Assembly: GCA_000720995.1 (NCBI GenBank)
Contig: JOEL01000002.1
Location: forward strand, 124,001-188,000
Direction of reading: 5' to 3'
Source of the DNA: Streptomyces celluloflavus
GTDB taxonomy: Bacteria; Actinomycetota; Actinomycetes; Streptomycetales; Streptomycetaceae
Length of the DNA stretch: 64,000 nt
Below, piece by piece: positions 26,841-39,202 of this stretch (positions within the stretch are counted from its first letter, which is position 1; each line of letters starts with the position of its first letter). A model generated the notes under the pieces. It had not been told where the DNA came from, made no database searches, and was given only the letters and a program-made list of their open reading frames with translations. The position numbers and the translations under genes were made by a program.

Positions 26841-28064
26841 GTGTCCCGCCGCCTGTTCACCTCGGAATCTGTTACCGAGGGCCACCCCGACAAGATCGCT
26901 GACCAGATCAGCGACACGATCCTCGACGCGCTCCTCAAGGAAGACCCGACATCCCGGGTCGCCGTGGAGACGTTGATCACCACCGGCCTGGTGCACGTGG
27001 CCGGCGAGGTGACGACGAAGGCGTACGCCGACATCCCCAACCTCGTCCGCAACAAGATCCTCGACATCGGCTACGACTCGTCCAAGAAGGGCTTCGACGG
27101 CGCTTCCTGTGGCGTCTCGGTCTCGATCGGCGCGCAGTCCCCGGACATCGCCCAGGGTGTGGACACCGCGTACGAGAAGCGGGTCGAGGGCGCCGCCTCC
27201 GGTGACGGGGAAGACGAGCTGGACAAGCAGGGCGCAGGCGACCAGGGCCTGATGTTCGGCTTCGCCTGCGACGAGACCCCGGAGCTGATGCCGCTCCCGA
27301 TCAACCTCGCGCACCGCCTGTCCCGCCGCCTGTCCGAGGTCCGCAAGAACGGGACGATCCCGTACCTGCGCCCCGACGGCAAGACCCAGGTCACCATCGA
27401 GTACGACGGCCACAAGGCCGTCCGCCTCGACACCGTGGTCGTCTCCTCACAGCACGCCTCGGACATCGACCTGGACTCGCTGCTGTCGCCCGACATCCGC
27501 GAATTCGTCGTCGAGCACGTCCTCAAGGAGCTGGTCGAGGACGGCATCAAGCTGGACACCGACGGCTACCGCCTGCTGGTCAACCCGACCGGCCGTTTCG
27601 AGATCGGCGGCCCGATGGGCGACGCCGGCCTGACCGGCCGCAAGATCATCATCGACACCTACGGCGGTATGGCCCGGCACGGCGGCGGCGCCTTCTCGGG
27701 CAAGGACCCGTCCAAGGTCGACCGCTCGGCCGCGTACGCGATGCGCTGGGTCGCCAAGAACGTCGTCGCGGCCGGCCTGGCCGCCCGCTGCGAGGTCCAG
27801 GTCGCCTACGCGATCGGCAAGGCCGAGCCCGTCGGTCTGTTCGTCGAGACCTTCGGCACCGCCACCGTCGACACCGACAAGATCGAGCAGGCCATCGGCG
27901 AGGTCTTCGACCTCCGTCCCGCCGCGATCATCCGCGACCTCGACCTGCTCCGCCCGATCTACGCCCAGACCGCCGCCTATGGCCACTTCGGCCGCGAGCT
28001 GGACGACTTCACCTGGGAGCGCACCGACCGCGTCGACGCCCTCCGCAGCGCCGCGGGCCTCTGA
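26841..28064 (+). CDS. metK: S-adenosylmethionine synthase
   Basis: 407 residues. Makes S-adenosylmethionine from methionine and ATP. Signature stretches are [20 protein letters not shown] at the N-terminus (active-site His in GHPDK), [18 protein letters not shown], and [22 protein letters not shown] 26841 lies a few bases after AGGGAG. The overlapping ATG at 26839 is in another frame. SAM supply is known to affect antibiotic output in Streptomyces. A 21-bp perfect terminator stem follows 21 bp after the stop. Confidence 0.97.
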   Translation: MSRRLFTSESVTEGHPDKIADQISDTILDALLKEDPTSRVAVETLITTGLVHVAGEVTTKAYADIPNLVRNKILDIGYDSSKKGFDGASCGVSVSIGAQSPDIAQGVDTAYEKRVEGAASGDGEDELDKQGAGDQGLMFGFACDETPELMPLPINLAHRLSRRLSEVRKNGTIPYLRPDGKTQVTIEYDGHKAVRLDTVVVSSQHASDIDLDSLLSPDIREFVVEHVLKELVEDGIKLDTDGYRLLVNPTGRFEIGGPMGDAGLTGRKIIIDTYGGMARHGGGAFSGKDPSKVDRSAAYAMRWVAKNVVAAGLAARCEVQVAYAIGKAEPVGLFVETFGTATVDTDKIEQAIGEVFDLRPAAIIRDLDLLRPIYAQTAAYGHFGRELDDFTWERTDRVDALRSAAGL

Positions 28065-28085
28065 GCCCTCGCCCTGCCACAGGTT

Positions 28086-28133
28086 GAAACCCACGGCCCC
28101 GGACCGCTCGATCGGTCCGGGGCCGTGGGTTTC
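28086..28133 (+). terminator. metK terminator with a 21-bp perfect stem
   Basis: Arms 28086-28106 and 28113-28133 are perfect complements (outer bases GAAACCCACGG / CCGTGGGTTTC) around CTCGAT. It is one of the longest uninterrupted stems in the window. Confidence 0.88.
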
Positions 28134-28171
28134 GGGTGGAGCCGAGGCGGGCGGGGGATCCGCACCGAGGT

Positions 28172-28203
28172 GACACATCGACACGTCGATACTTCGATGT
28201 GTC
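28172..28203. promoter_or_regulatory. Operator-like inverted repeat in the metK-priA gap
   Basis: GACACATCGA (28172-28181) and TCGATGTGTC (28194-28203) are perfect inverted arms around a 12-bp spacer that itself contains CGTCGA. The form resembles an operator of a winged-helix repressor, but no regulator gene is adjacent. The rest of the 377-bp gap (28065-28441) holds the metK terminator and G+C-rich sequence with no gene I can support. Confidence 0.45.
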
Positions 28204-28441
28204 CGAGATGGCGTTCGATGGCGGGAGGCGGCCCGCACCCTCGTCTGCCCGGCGGGTGACGCCCGAGGCACGGGGACGGTGGAGCACGCTGCCCCGGGGC
28301 GTACGGAACGGAAACCGCCGGGCGGTAAAGACGGCCCGGCGGAAGGAAGGCCGGCGGTGGAAGGCGGCCCGGTCCGCGGGGGCCGCCGGGGTTGTGGATC
28401 GCCGGCGGCCGTTGTCCGAGGCGTCTGCTAAGACTGATGCT

Positions 28442-30577
28442 GTGAGCAGGGAGAACGGGCGACCGGGGGCGGAGACGGGTGCGGGCGAGCAGCTGGCCCT
28501 CATCCGGGAGGCCGTGCGTGAGACCAAGGCGGAGCGGGCGAAGCCGCGGACCTGGCGGGGGGCCGAGCTGGCGGCCGGCCTGCCGGTGGCGCGGGTGCTC
28601 GTGGACAAGGGGCTGGTGCACCTCGACCGCTATTTCGACTACGCCGTGCCCGCCGCCATGGACGCCGAGGCACAGCCCGGGGTGCGGGTGCGGGTGCGGT
28701 TCGGCGCGGGGGAGAAGGGGGGCCGACGCGAGGGCGGCAAGCTGGTCGACGGCTTCATCGTGGAGCGCGTCGCGGAGAGCGACTACCGCGGTGTGCTCGC
28801 GCCGCTCGCGCAGGTGCTGTCGTCCGAGCGGGTGCTCACCCCCGAGCTGCTGGCGCTCTGCCGGGCGGTCGCGGACCGCTATGCCGGGACGCTCGCCGAC
28901 GTGGTGCAGCTGGCGGTGCCGCCCCGCCGCGCGCGTGCCGAGGCCAAACCGTCCCCCGCCCCGCCGCCGCCCAACGCACCGCCCGATCCGGGCAGTTGGG
29001 AGCGGTACGCGGCCGGTGCCGGTTTCCTGACGGCGCTGGCGCGGGGGGACGCGCCGCGCGCAGTGTGGACGGCGCTGCCCGGTGCGACCTGGCCGCAGGA
29101 GCTGGCGCGGGCGGTGGCCGCGGCGTTGGCCTCGGGGCGTGGTGCGCTGGTGGTGGTGCCGGACGGGCGGGCCGCGGCGCGGGTGGACGCGGCGCTCGGC
29201 GAGCTGATCGGGGCGGGCCGCCATGTGCTGCTGACCGCCGATGCCGGGCCCGAGGAGCGCTACCGGCGGTGGCTGGCCGTCAGCAGGGGCGCCGTCCGCG
29301 CCGTGATCGGGACGCGCGCCGCGATGTTCGCGCCGGTCGCCGACCTCGGGCTGGTCGCGCTCTGGGACGACGGCGACGGCAGCCACAGCGATCCGCACGC
29401 ACCGCAGCCGCATGCCCGCGAGGTGCTGATCCAGCGTGCGGTCAGTGAGCGGGCCGGGTTTCTGCTGGGCGGTCTGAGCTGCACCGTCGAGGCCGCCCAA
29501 CTGGTCGAGACGGGCTGGGCGCGCCCGCTGGCCGCCGACCGCGAGCAGGTGCGGGCGGCGGCGCCCATGGTGCGTACGGTCGGGGACGGCGACGAGGCGC
29601 GGGACGCGGCGGCGCGGGCCGCCCGGCTGCCGACGATGGCCTGGCAGGTGGTGCGGGAGGGGCTCCGGCGCGGACCGGTGCTCGTCCAGGTACCGCGCCG
29701 CGGCTACGCCCCCCGGCTGGCCTGCGAACGCTGCCGGGAGCCGGCCCGCTGCCGGTCCTGCGCCGGCCCGCTGGAGTCCCGGGACGCGGGCGAGCTGGCC
29801 TGCGCATGGTGCGGCCGGCCGGAGCCGGACTGGCACTGCACGGAGTGCGGCGGCACCCGGCTGCGGGCCCGGATCGTGGGGGCGAGGCGGACGGCGGAGG
29901 AGCTGGGCCGGGCGTTCCCGGCGGTCCCGGTGCGTACCTCGGGGCGCGACCATGTCCTGACCTCCGTGCCGGACGCCCCCGCGCTGGTGGTGAGCACGCC
30001 CGGCGCGGAACCGGTGGCGGAGGGCGACGGATACGCGGCCGCGCTGCTGCTGGACGGCTGGGCGCTGCTGGGGAGGCCGGATCTGCGGGCGGGGGAGGAG
30101 GCGCTCCGCCGCTGGCTGGGGGCCGCCGCGCTGGTCCGCGGCCATGCGGAGGGCGGCACCGTCGCGGTGATCGCGGAGCCTACCCTGCGGCCGGTCCAGG
30201 CCCTGGTGCGCTGGGATCCGGTCGGCCACGCCGTCCGCGAACTGTCCGAGCGGGCCGAGCTGGGCTTCCCCCCGGTCTCCCGGATGGCCTCGGTGGCGGG
30301 CCGCGCCGAGGACGTCGTCGAGCTGCTGAAATCCGCCGAACTCCCGCAGGGGGCCGAGGTGTTGGGCCCCGTGCCCCTGCCGGTGCCGGACCCGGGCCGC
30401 CCCCGCCGACCGGGCGACCCGCCGCCGGGTGAGGAGTGGGAACGCGCGCTGGTACGGGTCCGGCCGGGGCAGGGCGCGGCGCTCGCGGCAGCGCTGAAGG
30501 CGGCCCGCGCGGCGCGGCTGGTCAAGCGGGCGGGGGAGCCGGTACGGGTCCGGATCGATCCGCCCGATCTCGGGTGA
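28442..30577 (+). CDS. priA: PriA-type primosomal protein lacking recognisable helicase motifs
   Basis: 711 residues. PriA recognises stalled forks and starts replisome reloading. The N-terminal 3'-end-binding domain (VARVLVDKGLVHLDRYFDY) and the zinc region with four Cys pairs (CERC, CRSC, CAWC, CTEC at about 525-570) are intact. Where active PriA has a Walker A loop this protein has LPGATWPQE, and the DEEH box reads WDDGDGSH. This matches the known actinobacterial form predicted not to be a helicase. GTG 28442 was chosen; it has no Shine-Dalgarno sequence but a TAAGAC hexamer (28429-28434) 7 nt before it, so it may be leaderless. The frame is open much further upstream. Confidence 0.93.
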   Translation: MSRENGRPGAETGAGEQLALIREAVRETKAERAKPRTWRGAELAAGLPVARVLVDKGLVHLDRYFDYAVPAAMDAEAQPGVRVRVRFGAGEKGGRREGGKLVDGFIVERVAESDYRGVLAPLAQVLSSERVLTPELLALCRAVADRYAGTLADVVQLAVPPRRARAEAKPSPAPPPPNAPPDPGSWERYAAGAGFLTALARGDAPRAVWTALPGATWPQELARAVAAALASGRGALVVVPDGRAAARVDAALGELIGAGRHVLLTADAGPEERYRRWLAVSRGAVRAVIGTRAAMFAPVADLGLVALWDDGDGSHSDPHAPQPHAREVLIQRAVSERAGFLLGGLSCTVEAAQLVETGWARPLAADREQVRAAAPMVRTVGDGDEARDAAARAARLPTMAWQVVREGLRRGPVLVQVPRRGYAPRLACERCREPARCRSCAGPLESRDAGELACAWCGRPEPDWHCTECGGTRLRARIVGARRTAEELGRAFPAVPVRTSGRDHVLTSVPDAPALVVSTPGAEPVAEGDGYAAALLLDGWALLGRPDLRAGEEALRRWLGAAALVRGHAEGGTVAVIAEPTLRPVQALVRWDPVGHAVRELSERAELGFPPVSRMASVAGRAEDVVELLKSAELPQGAEVLGPVPLPVPDPGRPRRPGDPPPGEEWERALVRVRPGQGAALAAALKAARAARLVKRAGEPVRVRIDPPDLG

Positions 30578-30869
30578 GGCGGGGCGGCCGGGCGGCGAGG
30601 CCGCGGGGCGAAGGCGCCCGCTGACGCGTGAGGTGCGCGTCGGGGCTGTGGCGCGGCTGCGGCGTGGGGCGTCCTTGGTGCCGACGGGAACGGCGGACGG
30701 GGGCCGCCGCCCAGCGGCCGGGAGGGACGGCCGTACGGGCGGCCACCGGGCGGGCGCGAGACACGTGCCGCCACCGGTTACGCGGCAGGACCGGCGGGGC
30801 GGGCGGTCCCGGATCGGCGGCGCGCGCCGGGGGCGGCGCCGGAGCCGGGGCGTGCGAGGGGCGTCGGCG

Positions 30870-31415
30870 TCAGCCGTTGCGCGGGCCGGGGAAGGCGCCG
30901 GGCCGGGCCTCTTCCCTGGTGGCCGGGGACGGCTGGGCGGGCATCGAACGGGCGGCGGGCACCGACGGCGCGGCGGGCAGGCCCGCGCCCACGGCCACCG
31001 TGCGGACCGGGGCCGCCTCGGGCGACCGGACCACCGGCTCGGCGCCGTCGCCGGCGGGCTGGGCGGCGGACCGGCGGGCACCGTAACGGCGGTGCACCGC
31101 CTGCTTGGTGACGCCGAGCGCCGACCCCACCGCGTCCCAGGAGAAGCCCAGCGAACGGTCGAAGTCGACCGCTGCCGTGACGAGCGTTTCGACGCTGTCC
31201 CGCAGCTCCTGGGCGAGGCGTACCGTCGGCGCGGGCGCGCGTCCGTAGACGACGAAGCCCGCGGAGGGCCCGGTGCGCCGCGGCCGGTAGACGTTGCCGA
31301 GCTGGGCGGTCAGGGTGCGCAGCGCGTCCACCTGCCGGCGGACCCGCTCGATGTCCCGCACCAGGAGATGCAGGCTGGCGCGCGCCTGGGCGTCGTGGGT
31401 TGCGTGGTCGGCCAT
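30870..31415 (-). CDS. Small HTH-containing protein of unknown function
   Basis: 181 residues. Residues about 1-45 form a helix-rich start ([30 protein letters not shown]). A Pro/Arg linker follows, then a helical part ending in a sigma-region-4-like helix-turn-helix at about 90-115 ([24 protein letters not shown]). The last 60 residues are Ala/Pro-rich and probably disordered. ATG 31415 was preferred to TTG 31421 because AGAGG lies 7 nt ahead of it. It is the only minus-strand gene between bldD and the 46-kb region. A DNA-binding regulator is the plausible reading; no target is evident. The 292 bp between priA and this gene show nothing I can name. Confidence 0.85.
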   Translation of the reverse strand: MADHATHDAQARASLHLLVRDIERVRRQVDALRTLTAQLGNVYRPRRTGPSAGFVVYGRAPAPTVRLAQELRDSVETLVTAAVDFDRSLGFSWDAVGSALGVTKQAVHRRYGARRSAAQPAGDGAEPVVRSPEAAPVRTVAVGAGLPAAPSVPAARSMPAQPSPATREEARPGAFPGPRNG

Positions 31416-31665
31416 GAGCAAGCCTCTCGAACCGGCGTGAAAAGGGAAACAGTGAAAGAGACCGGGCCGTCAAAGCGGCCCGATATAGGTCAATACTGTT
31501 TGACCAACGCGTCAGCAGCGGCTCTGGTCACGGTATGGGGGCGTACGACCTTCCGTGCAGGGCGCAGACGAGTTCGCGCGCCCCCGGGGGCACGGCCCAT
31601 GACCGGGGCCCGGCCTCATAGACTGGTGCGCCGTTCCGCTGCGTGTGAGAGGTAGTGCGCCACCC

Positions 31666-32604
31666 ATGAGGCTCGTCTTCGCCGGTACCCCCGAGGTCGC
31701 CGTACCCGCTCTCGATGCCCTGATCGCCTCGGACCGGCACGAGGTCGTGGCTGTCGTGACCAGGCCCGACGCCCCCGCAGGCCGTGGCCGGAAGCTGGTC
31801 GCCAGTCCTGTCGCGGAGCGCGCGCAGGAGGCGGGCATCGAGATCCTCAAGCCCGCCAGGCCGCGGGACGAGGACTTCCAGGCCCGGCTGCGGGAGATCG
31901 CGCCGGACTGCTGCCCGGTGGTCGCCTACGGTGCGCTGCTGCCGAAGTCCGCCCTGGGCATTCCCGCCAACGGATGGGTCAACCTGCACTTCTCGCTGCT
32001 GCCCGCATGGCGCGGCGCGGCGCCCGTACAGCACGCGGTGCTGGCGGGTGACGAGGTGACGGGCGCGGCGACCTTCCAGATCGAGGAGGGGCTGGACTCC
32101 GGTCCGGTCTTCGGGGTGGTGACCGAGGAGATCCGGCCGACGGACACCAGCGGCGATCTGCTCACCCGGCTGGCGTTCGCCGGCTCCGGGCTGCTCGTCG
32201 CCACGATGGACGGCATCGAGGACGGCACCCTGCACCCCGTACCGCAGCCCGCCGAGGGCATCTCCCTCGCCCCGAAGATCGAGGTCGAGGACGCCAAGGT
32301 GGACTGGACCGCGCCGGCGCTGCGGGTGGACCGCGTGATCCGCGGCTGCGCGCCCGCGCCCGGCGCGTGGACCGTCTTCCGCGGTGAACGCCTCAAGCTG
32401 ATGTCGGCGGTGTCCGCGGCGGACCACGCCGGTCCGGACCTCGCGCCCGGCGAACTCGCCGTCACGAAGAAGGCGGTCTACGCCGGTACCGGCAGCCACG
32501 CCGTCGAACTGCTCTGGGTCCAGCCCCAGGGCAAGAAGCCGATGAAGGCCGCCGACTGGGCGCGCGGTGTGCGCATCGAGACCGGCGGGCGGCTGGGCGA
32601 CTGA
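31666..32604 (+). CDS. fmt: Methionyl-tRNA formyltransferase
   Basis: 312 residues. Formylates initiator Met-tRNA using 10-formyltetrahydrofolate. The N-terminus [19 protein letters not shown] is the family start; the catalytic region is [18 protein letters not shown] with the Asp in [10 protein letters not shown]. An OB-fold C-terminal domain follows (about 205-312). ATG 31666 was chosen by homology; an in-frame GTG at 31645 would add seven residues. The fmt-rsmB pairing is conserved in bacteria. Confidence 0.95.
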   Translation: MRLVFAGTPEVAVPALDALIASDRHEVVAVVTRPDAPAGRGRKLVASPVAERAQEAGIEILKPARPRDEDFQARLREIAPDCCPVVAYGALLPKSALGIPANGWVNLHFSLLPAWRGAAPVQHAVLAGDEVTGAATFQIEEGLDSGPVFGVVTEEIRPTDTSGDLLTRLAFAGSGLLVATMDGIEDGTLHPVPQPAEGISLAPKIEVEDAKVDWTAPALRVDRVIRGCAPAPGAWTVFRGERLKLMSAVSAADHAGPDLAPGELAVTKKAVYAGTGSHAVELLWVQPQGKKPMKAADWARGVRIETGGRLGD

Positions 32605-32711
32605 GACGGGCGGGGCCCCGCCGCCCGTCAGGCCGTCCCCGGAGGTGCGGGCCACAGGGGCCGCGTAGGCTTGGGCGGACCTCTCCATCTCGTATCCGGA
32701 GCACCTTTTCT

Positions 32712-34145
32712 GTGACACAGCAGCCGCGTCGCCGCCCCAGCAAGCCCTACCGCCGCCCGCAGAAGGACCCGGTCAGGATCCTCGCGTTCGAAGCGCTGCG
32801 GGCCGTCGACGAGCGGGACGCGTACGCGAATCTGGTTCTGCCGCCGCTGCTGCGCAAGGCGCGTGAAGCCGGTGACTTCGATACCCGGGACGCGGCGCTG
32901 GCGACGGAGCTGGTCTACGGGACGCTGCGGCGCCAGGGGACGTACGACGCGATCCTCGCGCAGTGCGTGGACCGGCCGTTGCGGGAGGTGGACCCGCCGG
33001 TGCTGGACGTGCTGACCCTCGGCGCGCACCAGTTGCTCGGCACCCGGATCCCGACGCACGCCGCCGTCAGCGCGAGCGTCGAACTCGCGCGGGTGGTGCT
33101 GGGCGACGGGCGGGCCAAGTTCGTCAACGCGGTGCTGCGCAAGGTCGCGGCGCACGACCTGGACGGCTGGCTGGAACGAGTCGCCCCGGAGTACGACGAG
33201 GACCCCGAGGACCACCTCGGCATCGTGCACGCGCATCCGCGCTGGATCGTCTCGGCCCTGTGGGACTCCCTCGGCGGCGGCCGCGCGGGCATCGAGGACC
33301 TGCTGGAGGCGGACAACGAGCGGCCCGAGGTGACGCTGGTGGCGCGCCCCGGCCGGTCCACCGCCGAGGAACTGCTGGCCGCCGTCGGCGAGGACCGCGC
33401 GCTGCCCGGCCGCTGGTCCCCGTACGCGGTGCGGCTCGCCGAGGGCGGTGAGCCGGGCGCGCTGGACGCGGTGCGCGAGGGGCGGGCCGGTGTGCAGGAC
33501 GAGGGCAGCCAACTGGTCGCGATCGCGCTGGCGAACGCACCGGTGGAGGGCCCCGACCGCCTCTGGCTGGACGGCTGCGCGGGCCCCGGCGGCAAGGCGG
33601 CGCTGCTGGCCGCGCTCGCGGCGCAGCGCGGTGCGGCCCTGCTGGCGTCGGAGAAGCAGCCGCACCGTGCGCGCCTGGTGGCGCGCGCGCTGGAGGGCAA
33701 CCCCGGCCCGTACGCGGTCATCGCCGCCGACGGCACCCGGCCGGCCTGGCGGCCGGGCGCCTTCGACCGGGTGCTGGTGGACGTGCCGTGCACGGGCCTG
33801 GGCGCGCTGCGCCGGCGGCCGGAGGCGCGCTGGCGGCGGCGCCCCGAGGACTTGGGCGGCTTCGCGCCGTTGCAGCGCGAACTGCTCCGGCAGGCGCTGG
33901 CCGCGGTCCGGGTCGGCGGTGTGGTGGGCTATGCCACCTGCTCTCCGCACCTGGCCGAGACGCGGGCCGTGGTGGAGGACGTGATCAAGGGGCGCGGCGG
34001 CGCGGCGGCGGAGGCGGCGTGGATCGACGCCCGGCCGCTGATGCCGGGCGTGCCGGCGCTCGGCGACGGGCCGGACGTCCAGCTGTGGCCGCATCTGCAC
34101 GGGACGGACGCGATGTATCTGGCGCTGCTGCGGCGGACGGCCTGA
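32712..34145 (+). CDS. rsmB: 16S rRNA (cytosine-967-C5)-methyltransferase RsmB
   Basis: 477 residues. Methylates 16S rRNA C967 with SAM. The N-terminal NusB-like RNA-binding domain (about 20-160) is followed by a Rossmann methyltransferase domain with [17 protein letters not shown] as the SAM loop. The two conserved Cys motifs are [20 protein letters not shown] (general) and [12 protein letters not shown] (nucleophile). GTG 32712 was chosen; the region just before carries TCCGGAGCACC. It lies 107 bp after fmt. Confidence 0.95.
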   Translation: MTQQPRRRPSKPYRRPQKDPVRILAFEALRAVDERDAYANLVLPPLLRKAREAGDFDTRDAALATELVYGTLRRQGTYDAILAQCVDRPLREVDPPVLDVLTLGAHQLLGTRIPTHAAVSASVELARVVLGDGRAKFVNAVLRKVAAHDLDGWLERVAPEYDEDPEDHLGIVHAHPRWIVSALWDSLGGGRAGIEDLLEADNERPEVTLVARPGRSTAEELLAAVGEDRALPGRWSPYAVRLAEGGEPGALDAVREGRAGVQDEGSQLVAIALANAPVEGPDRLWLDGCAGPGGKAALLAALAAQRGAALLASEKQPHRARLVARALEGNPGPYAVIAADGTRPAWRPGAFDRVLVDVPCTGLGALRRRPEARWRRRPEDLGGFAPLQRELLRQALAAVRVGGVVGYATCSPHLAETRAVVEDVIKGRGGAAAEAAWIDARPLMPGVPALGDGPDVQLWPHLHGTDAMYLALLRRTA

Positions 34146-34339
34146 GGAGAGCGGCAAGCGGGACACCCTGGGATCGGGTGCACAGGACCGGTCCCGGACG
34201 GCGGCGAAGGAACATCGGACCTCTCCCACCGCCGCCTGAGGATCACGGGGCCCTGCGCAGGGTCCTGCCGGGTGCGTGTCCGGTGCCGGGCGCGCGGCCC
34301 GCGTCCCGTCCGCCGGGGCGGTCACGACATACTGAAGAC

Positions 34340-35020
34340 ATGGCCCTGATCAACCCCAGCATCCTGTCCGCAGACTTCGCCCGGCTCGCCGAGGAGGCGA
34401 AGGCCGTCGAGGGCGCCGACTGGCTCCATGTCGACGTCATGGACAACCACTTCGTGCCGAACCTCACGCTCGGTGTGCCGGTCGTCGAGTCGCTGAGCAA
34501 GGCGACCGACACCCCCCTCGACCTGCATCTGATGATCGAGGACCCGGACCGCTGGGCGCCGCGGTACGTCGAGGCCGGGGCCGGTTCCGTCACCTTCCAT
34601 GTGGAGGCGGCGGCCGCTCCGGTGCGGCTCGCGCGGGAGATCCGGGCGCAGGGGGCGCGGGCCTCGATGGCCCTCAAGCCGGCCACGCCGATCGAGCCGT
34701 ACGAGGATCTGCTGCCCGAACTCGACATGCTGCTGATCATGACCGTGGAGCCCGGTTTCGGCGGCCAGGCGTTCCTGGACATCATGCTGCCGAAGATCCG
34801 CCGGACCCGGGAACTCATCTCCCGGCACGGTCTGGAGCTGTGGCTCCAGGTGGACGGCGGGGTCTCGGCGGACACCATCGAGCGGTGCGCGGAGGCGGGC
34901 GCCGATGTCTTCGTGGCGGGCTCCGCGGTGTACGGCGCGGACGATCCGGCCAAGGCGGTCCGCGATCTGCGGGAGAAGGCCGTGGCGGCGACGGCCGCGA
35001 GCTGGGGCTGCGCGCACTGA
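34340..35020 (+). CDS. rpe: Ribulose-phosphate 3-epimerase
   Basis: 226 residues. Interconverts ribulose 5-phosphate and xylulose 5-phosphate. A TIM barrel with [12 protein letters not shown] at the start, the metal/catalytic motif [15 protein letters not shown], the phosphate loop [12 protein letters not shown], and [10 protein letters not shown] carrying the second catalytic Asp. ATG 34340 lies exactly 6 nt after CATACT (34328-34333), so the message may be leaderless; no Shine-Dalgarno sequence is visible. Its product pool feeds RibBA at 57 kb. The next gene is a sugar-phosphate-sensing type regulator. Confidence 0.95.
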   Translation: MALINPSILSADFARLAEEAKAVEGADWLHVDVMDNHFVPNLTLGVPVVESLSKATDTPLDLHLMIEDPDRWAPRYVEAGAGSVTFHVEAAAAPVRLAREIRAQGARASMALKPATPIEPYEDLLPELDMLLIMTVEPGFGGQAFLDIMLPKIRRTRELISRHGLELWLQVDGGVSADTIERCAEAGADVFVAGSAVYGADDPAKAVRDLREKAVAATAASWGCAH

Positions 35021-35223
35021 TTCCGGAGCCGGGGCGGGGCCGGCGGACGAGGGACGACGGGCCGGGGCCGGGGCGCCGGCCCGCCGTGCTGCCGCCGGGC
35101 CGTCGGTTGTCCGTGGCGCAACCGGGCGTTCATGTCCGTCACGGCGGTCGTGGTCCCCGTCGGCCCCGGGTTTCTGAAAGGATGAGCAAAGACCCGATCA
35201 GATGCGCAAAAGGGGAGAATTTC

Positions 35224-36267
35224 GTGGTAGCCAGCCGCCCACAGTCCGGAATGGGCCCCGCCGAGCTGGTGCAGGCCGCGGCCATGGCCCGCCGCTTCTA
35301 CCTTGAAGGCAAGTCCAAGATCCAGATCGCGGAGGAGTTCGGCGTCAGCCGGTTCAAGGTCGCCCGGGTGCTGGAGACGGCGCTCGAACGGGATCTCGTA
35401 CGCATCGAGATCCGGGTGCCGTCCGAACTGGACGCGGAACGCTCCGACGCCCTGCGGGCCCGCTACGGCCTGCGGCACGCGGTCGTCGTCGAGTCGCCCG
35501 CGGACGCGCCCGCCGCCTTCGGCGGGGGGACCCCCACCGAGGACGCCGCCGACCCGGAGAACCTCGGCGAGGTCGCGGCCGGCCTCCTGGGCGAACTGGT
35601 CAACGAAGGCGATGTGCTGGGCCTGGCCTGGGGCCGGTCGACCATTCACATGGCGGCCGCGCTGCACCGGCTCCCGCCGTGCACCGTCGTCCAGCTGACC
35701 GGCGTGTACGACGCGGGCACCGCCGACCGCGGCTCGGTCGAGGCGGTGCGCCGCGCGGCCGATGTCGCCGGCGGCGAGGCGCACCCCATCTACGCGCCGA
35801 TGCTGCTGCCCGACCCGGCGACCGCCGCGGCGCTCCGCGGCCAGACCGGTATCGCCCGCGCGTTCGAGTACTTCGACAAGGTCACCGTCGCCTGTGTCTC
35901 CATCGGCTCCTGGGCGCCGGGCATCTCGACCGTCTACGACATGCTGTCGGAGCAGGAGCGGGAGCACTACGCCTCGCTCGGCGCCGCCGCCGAGATGTCC
36001 GCCCACCTCTTCGACGCAGACGGCCGCCGCATCGGCCGCGATCTCGGCGAGCGCTGCATCACCGTCGAGGCGGACCGGCTGCGGCGGATCCCCGAGGTCG
36101 TCGCCATCGCCGGTGGCCGGCGCAAGGCCGCGGCGATCGGCGCGGTGCTGCGCTCCGGACTCGTGACGAGCCTGGTGACCGACACCGCCGCCGCCGACCA
36201 TCTGCTGCTGGAGACCGGCCCGGGACCGCGCCCCGCCCTGGACCGCGCGGACCCTGACGGGGTGTGA
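35224..36267 (+). CDS. SorC/DeoR-type sugar-binding transcriptional regulator
   Basis: 347 residues. The N-terminal HTH at about 15-50 (ARRFYLEGKSKIQIAEEFGVSRFKVARVL) is followed by a SorC/CggR-type effector domain with LGLAWGRSTIHMAAAL, VQLTGVYDAG and a C-terminal VVAIAGGRRKAAAIGAVLRSG phosphate-binding loop. Such regulators sense phosphorylated sugars. GTG 35224 was preferred to ATG 35182 because AGGGGAG lies 7 nt ahead of it, while the earlier ATG has its purine run touching it. Position after rpe suggests a pentose-phosphate or sugar-phosphate effector, which is inference. Confidence 0.9.
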   Translation: MVASRPQSGMGPAELVQAAAMARRFYLEGKSKIQIAEEFGVSRFKVARVLETALERDLVRIEIRVPSELDAERSDALRARYGLRHAVVVESPADAPAAFGGGTPTEDAADPENLGEVAAGLLGELVNEGDVLGLAWGRSTIHMAAALHRLPPCTVVQLTGVYDAGTADRGSVEAVRRAADVAGGEAHPIYAPMLLPDPATAAALRGQTGIARAFEYFDKVTVACVSIGSWAPGISTVYDMLSEQEREHYASLGAAAEMSAHLFDADGRRIGRDLGERCITVEADRLRRIPEVVAIAGGRRKAAAIGAVLRSGLVTSLVTDTAAADHLLLETGPGPRPALDRADPDGV

Positions 36268-36421
36268 CGCGGGCCGGGTGTGAAGCGGGCGGGCGCGCCC
36301 GCGGCGGCGTGACCGGTGCGGGTTCGGTACTCCGGAGCGTGCCCGGCGCGCCGCGCCGCCCGCGGTGCCGGGCGCGAAATCCGGCGGGCAGCGCAGTCGC
36401 GGCTGTGACAGCATCGGCGCC

Positions 36422-36888
36422 ATGATGATCCGCTCCACCTCGCACCGGGCCACCGCCGCTGTCGGCGCACTGCTCGCCGGGCTGCTCCTCGTCCTGACCG
36501 GCTGCTCCACCGGCGGTGGTGGCAAGGGGAGTCCGCACGGTCCGGCGCCGTCCGGCACCAGCGCCACCGGGACGCGGTCGCCCGGCGCCGCCGGAACGCC
36601 GGGCTGGGCGAAGGGGATGCCCACCGTCCCGGCCGGCCAACTGCCGTCCCAGGCCCGGGACACCCTCCGGCTCATCGATGCCGGCGGGCCCTTCCCGTAC
36701 CCGAAGGACGGGACCGTCTTCGGCAACCACGAGCGGCTGCTGCCCCGTCAGTCGCGCGGCTACTACCACGAGTACACGGTCCCCACGCCGGGCTCGAAGG
36801 ACCGGGGTGCCCGCCGCATCATCTCCGGTGACGGCCACGAGACGTACTACACCGACGATCACTACCGGTCCTTCAAGGCGGTGCTCCG

Positions 36889-36892
<4 letters not shown>
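36422..36892 (+). CDS. Lipoprotein guanyl-specific ribonuclease (barnase/RNase N1-T1 family)
   Basis: 156 residues. A lipoprotein signal peptide (AVGALLAGLLLVLTGC) has its lipobox Cys at about 28, then a Gly/Ser/Pro linker to about 75 and a compact RNase domain. The catalytic triad can be placed: Glu in YYHEYTVP (like barnase Glu73), Arg in RGARRIIS, and His in YYTDDHYRSF (like His102). Secreted members are usually not lipid-anchored, so membrane tethering is unusual. ATG 36422 or 36425 both give the signal peptide. The barstar gene overlaps its stop by 4 bp, as expected for an RNase needing immediate intracellular protection. Confidence 0.92.
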
Positions 36893-38938
<2,046 letters not shown>

Positions 38939-38975
38939 GCCGCCGGGGCCGTGGCCGGTCCCCGCGCGCCGTTCC

Positions 38976-39008
38976 GCCGGCCCCGCACCGACCCGGTGCG
39001 GGGCCGGC
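38976..39008 (+). terminator. guaB1 terminator
   Basis: GCCGGCCCCGCACCG (38976-38990) pairs perfectly with CGGTGCGGGGCCGGC (38994-39008) around ACC. It is followed by CGCGTTCC. Confidence 0.82.
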
Positions 39009-39086
39009 CGCGTTCCGGGAGGCGGCGCCGGACGCGCACTCCGGCAGGCGGACCCGCCGAAAGCCGTCATACGATCGGACAGTGGC

Positions 39087-39142
39087 GCGCAACGAACCAC
39101 CGCCCTGTGCTCCGGTGCGCAACGATCGGTCGTAGTTGCGCA
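39087..39142 (+). promoter_or_regulatory. CGCAAC operator array upstream of the amino-acid permease
   Basis: GCGCAACGA occurs at 39087 and again at 39117, 30 bp (about three helical turns) apart. The second copy forms a perfect inverted repeat with a third, reversed half-site: TGCGCAAC (39116-39123) and GTTGCGCA (39135-39142), spacer 11 bp. TTGCGCA-type half-sites suit an Lrp/AsnC octamer, and such a regulator is encoded two genes downstream. Confidence 0.6.
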
Positions 39143-39202
39143 AGGAACCTGCATTACGGCAGGTCAGCGCCGGGCCGTAAGGTCAAGCGCTGTACGTGGA
39201 GT

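Noticed and set aside
30633-31655. A 340-codon plus-strand frame between priA and fmt
   Set aside because: It is antisense to the better supported minus-strand HTH gene and is Gly/Arg-rich without family resemblance.
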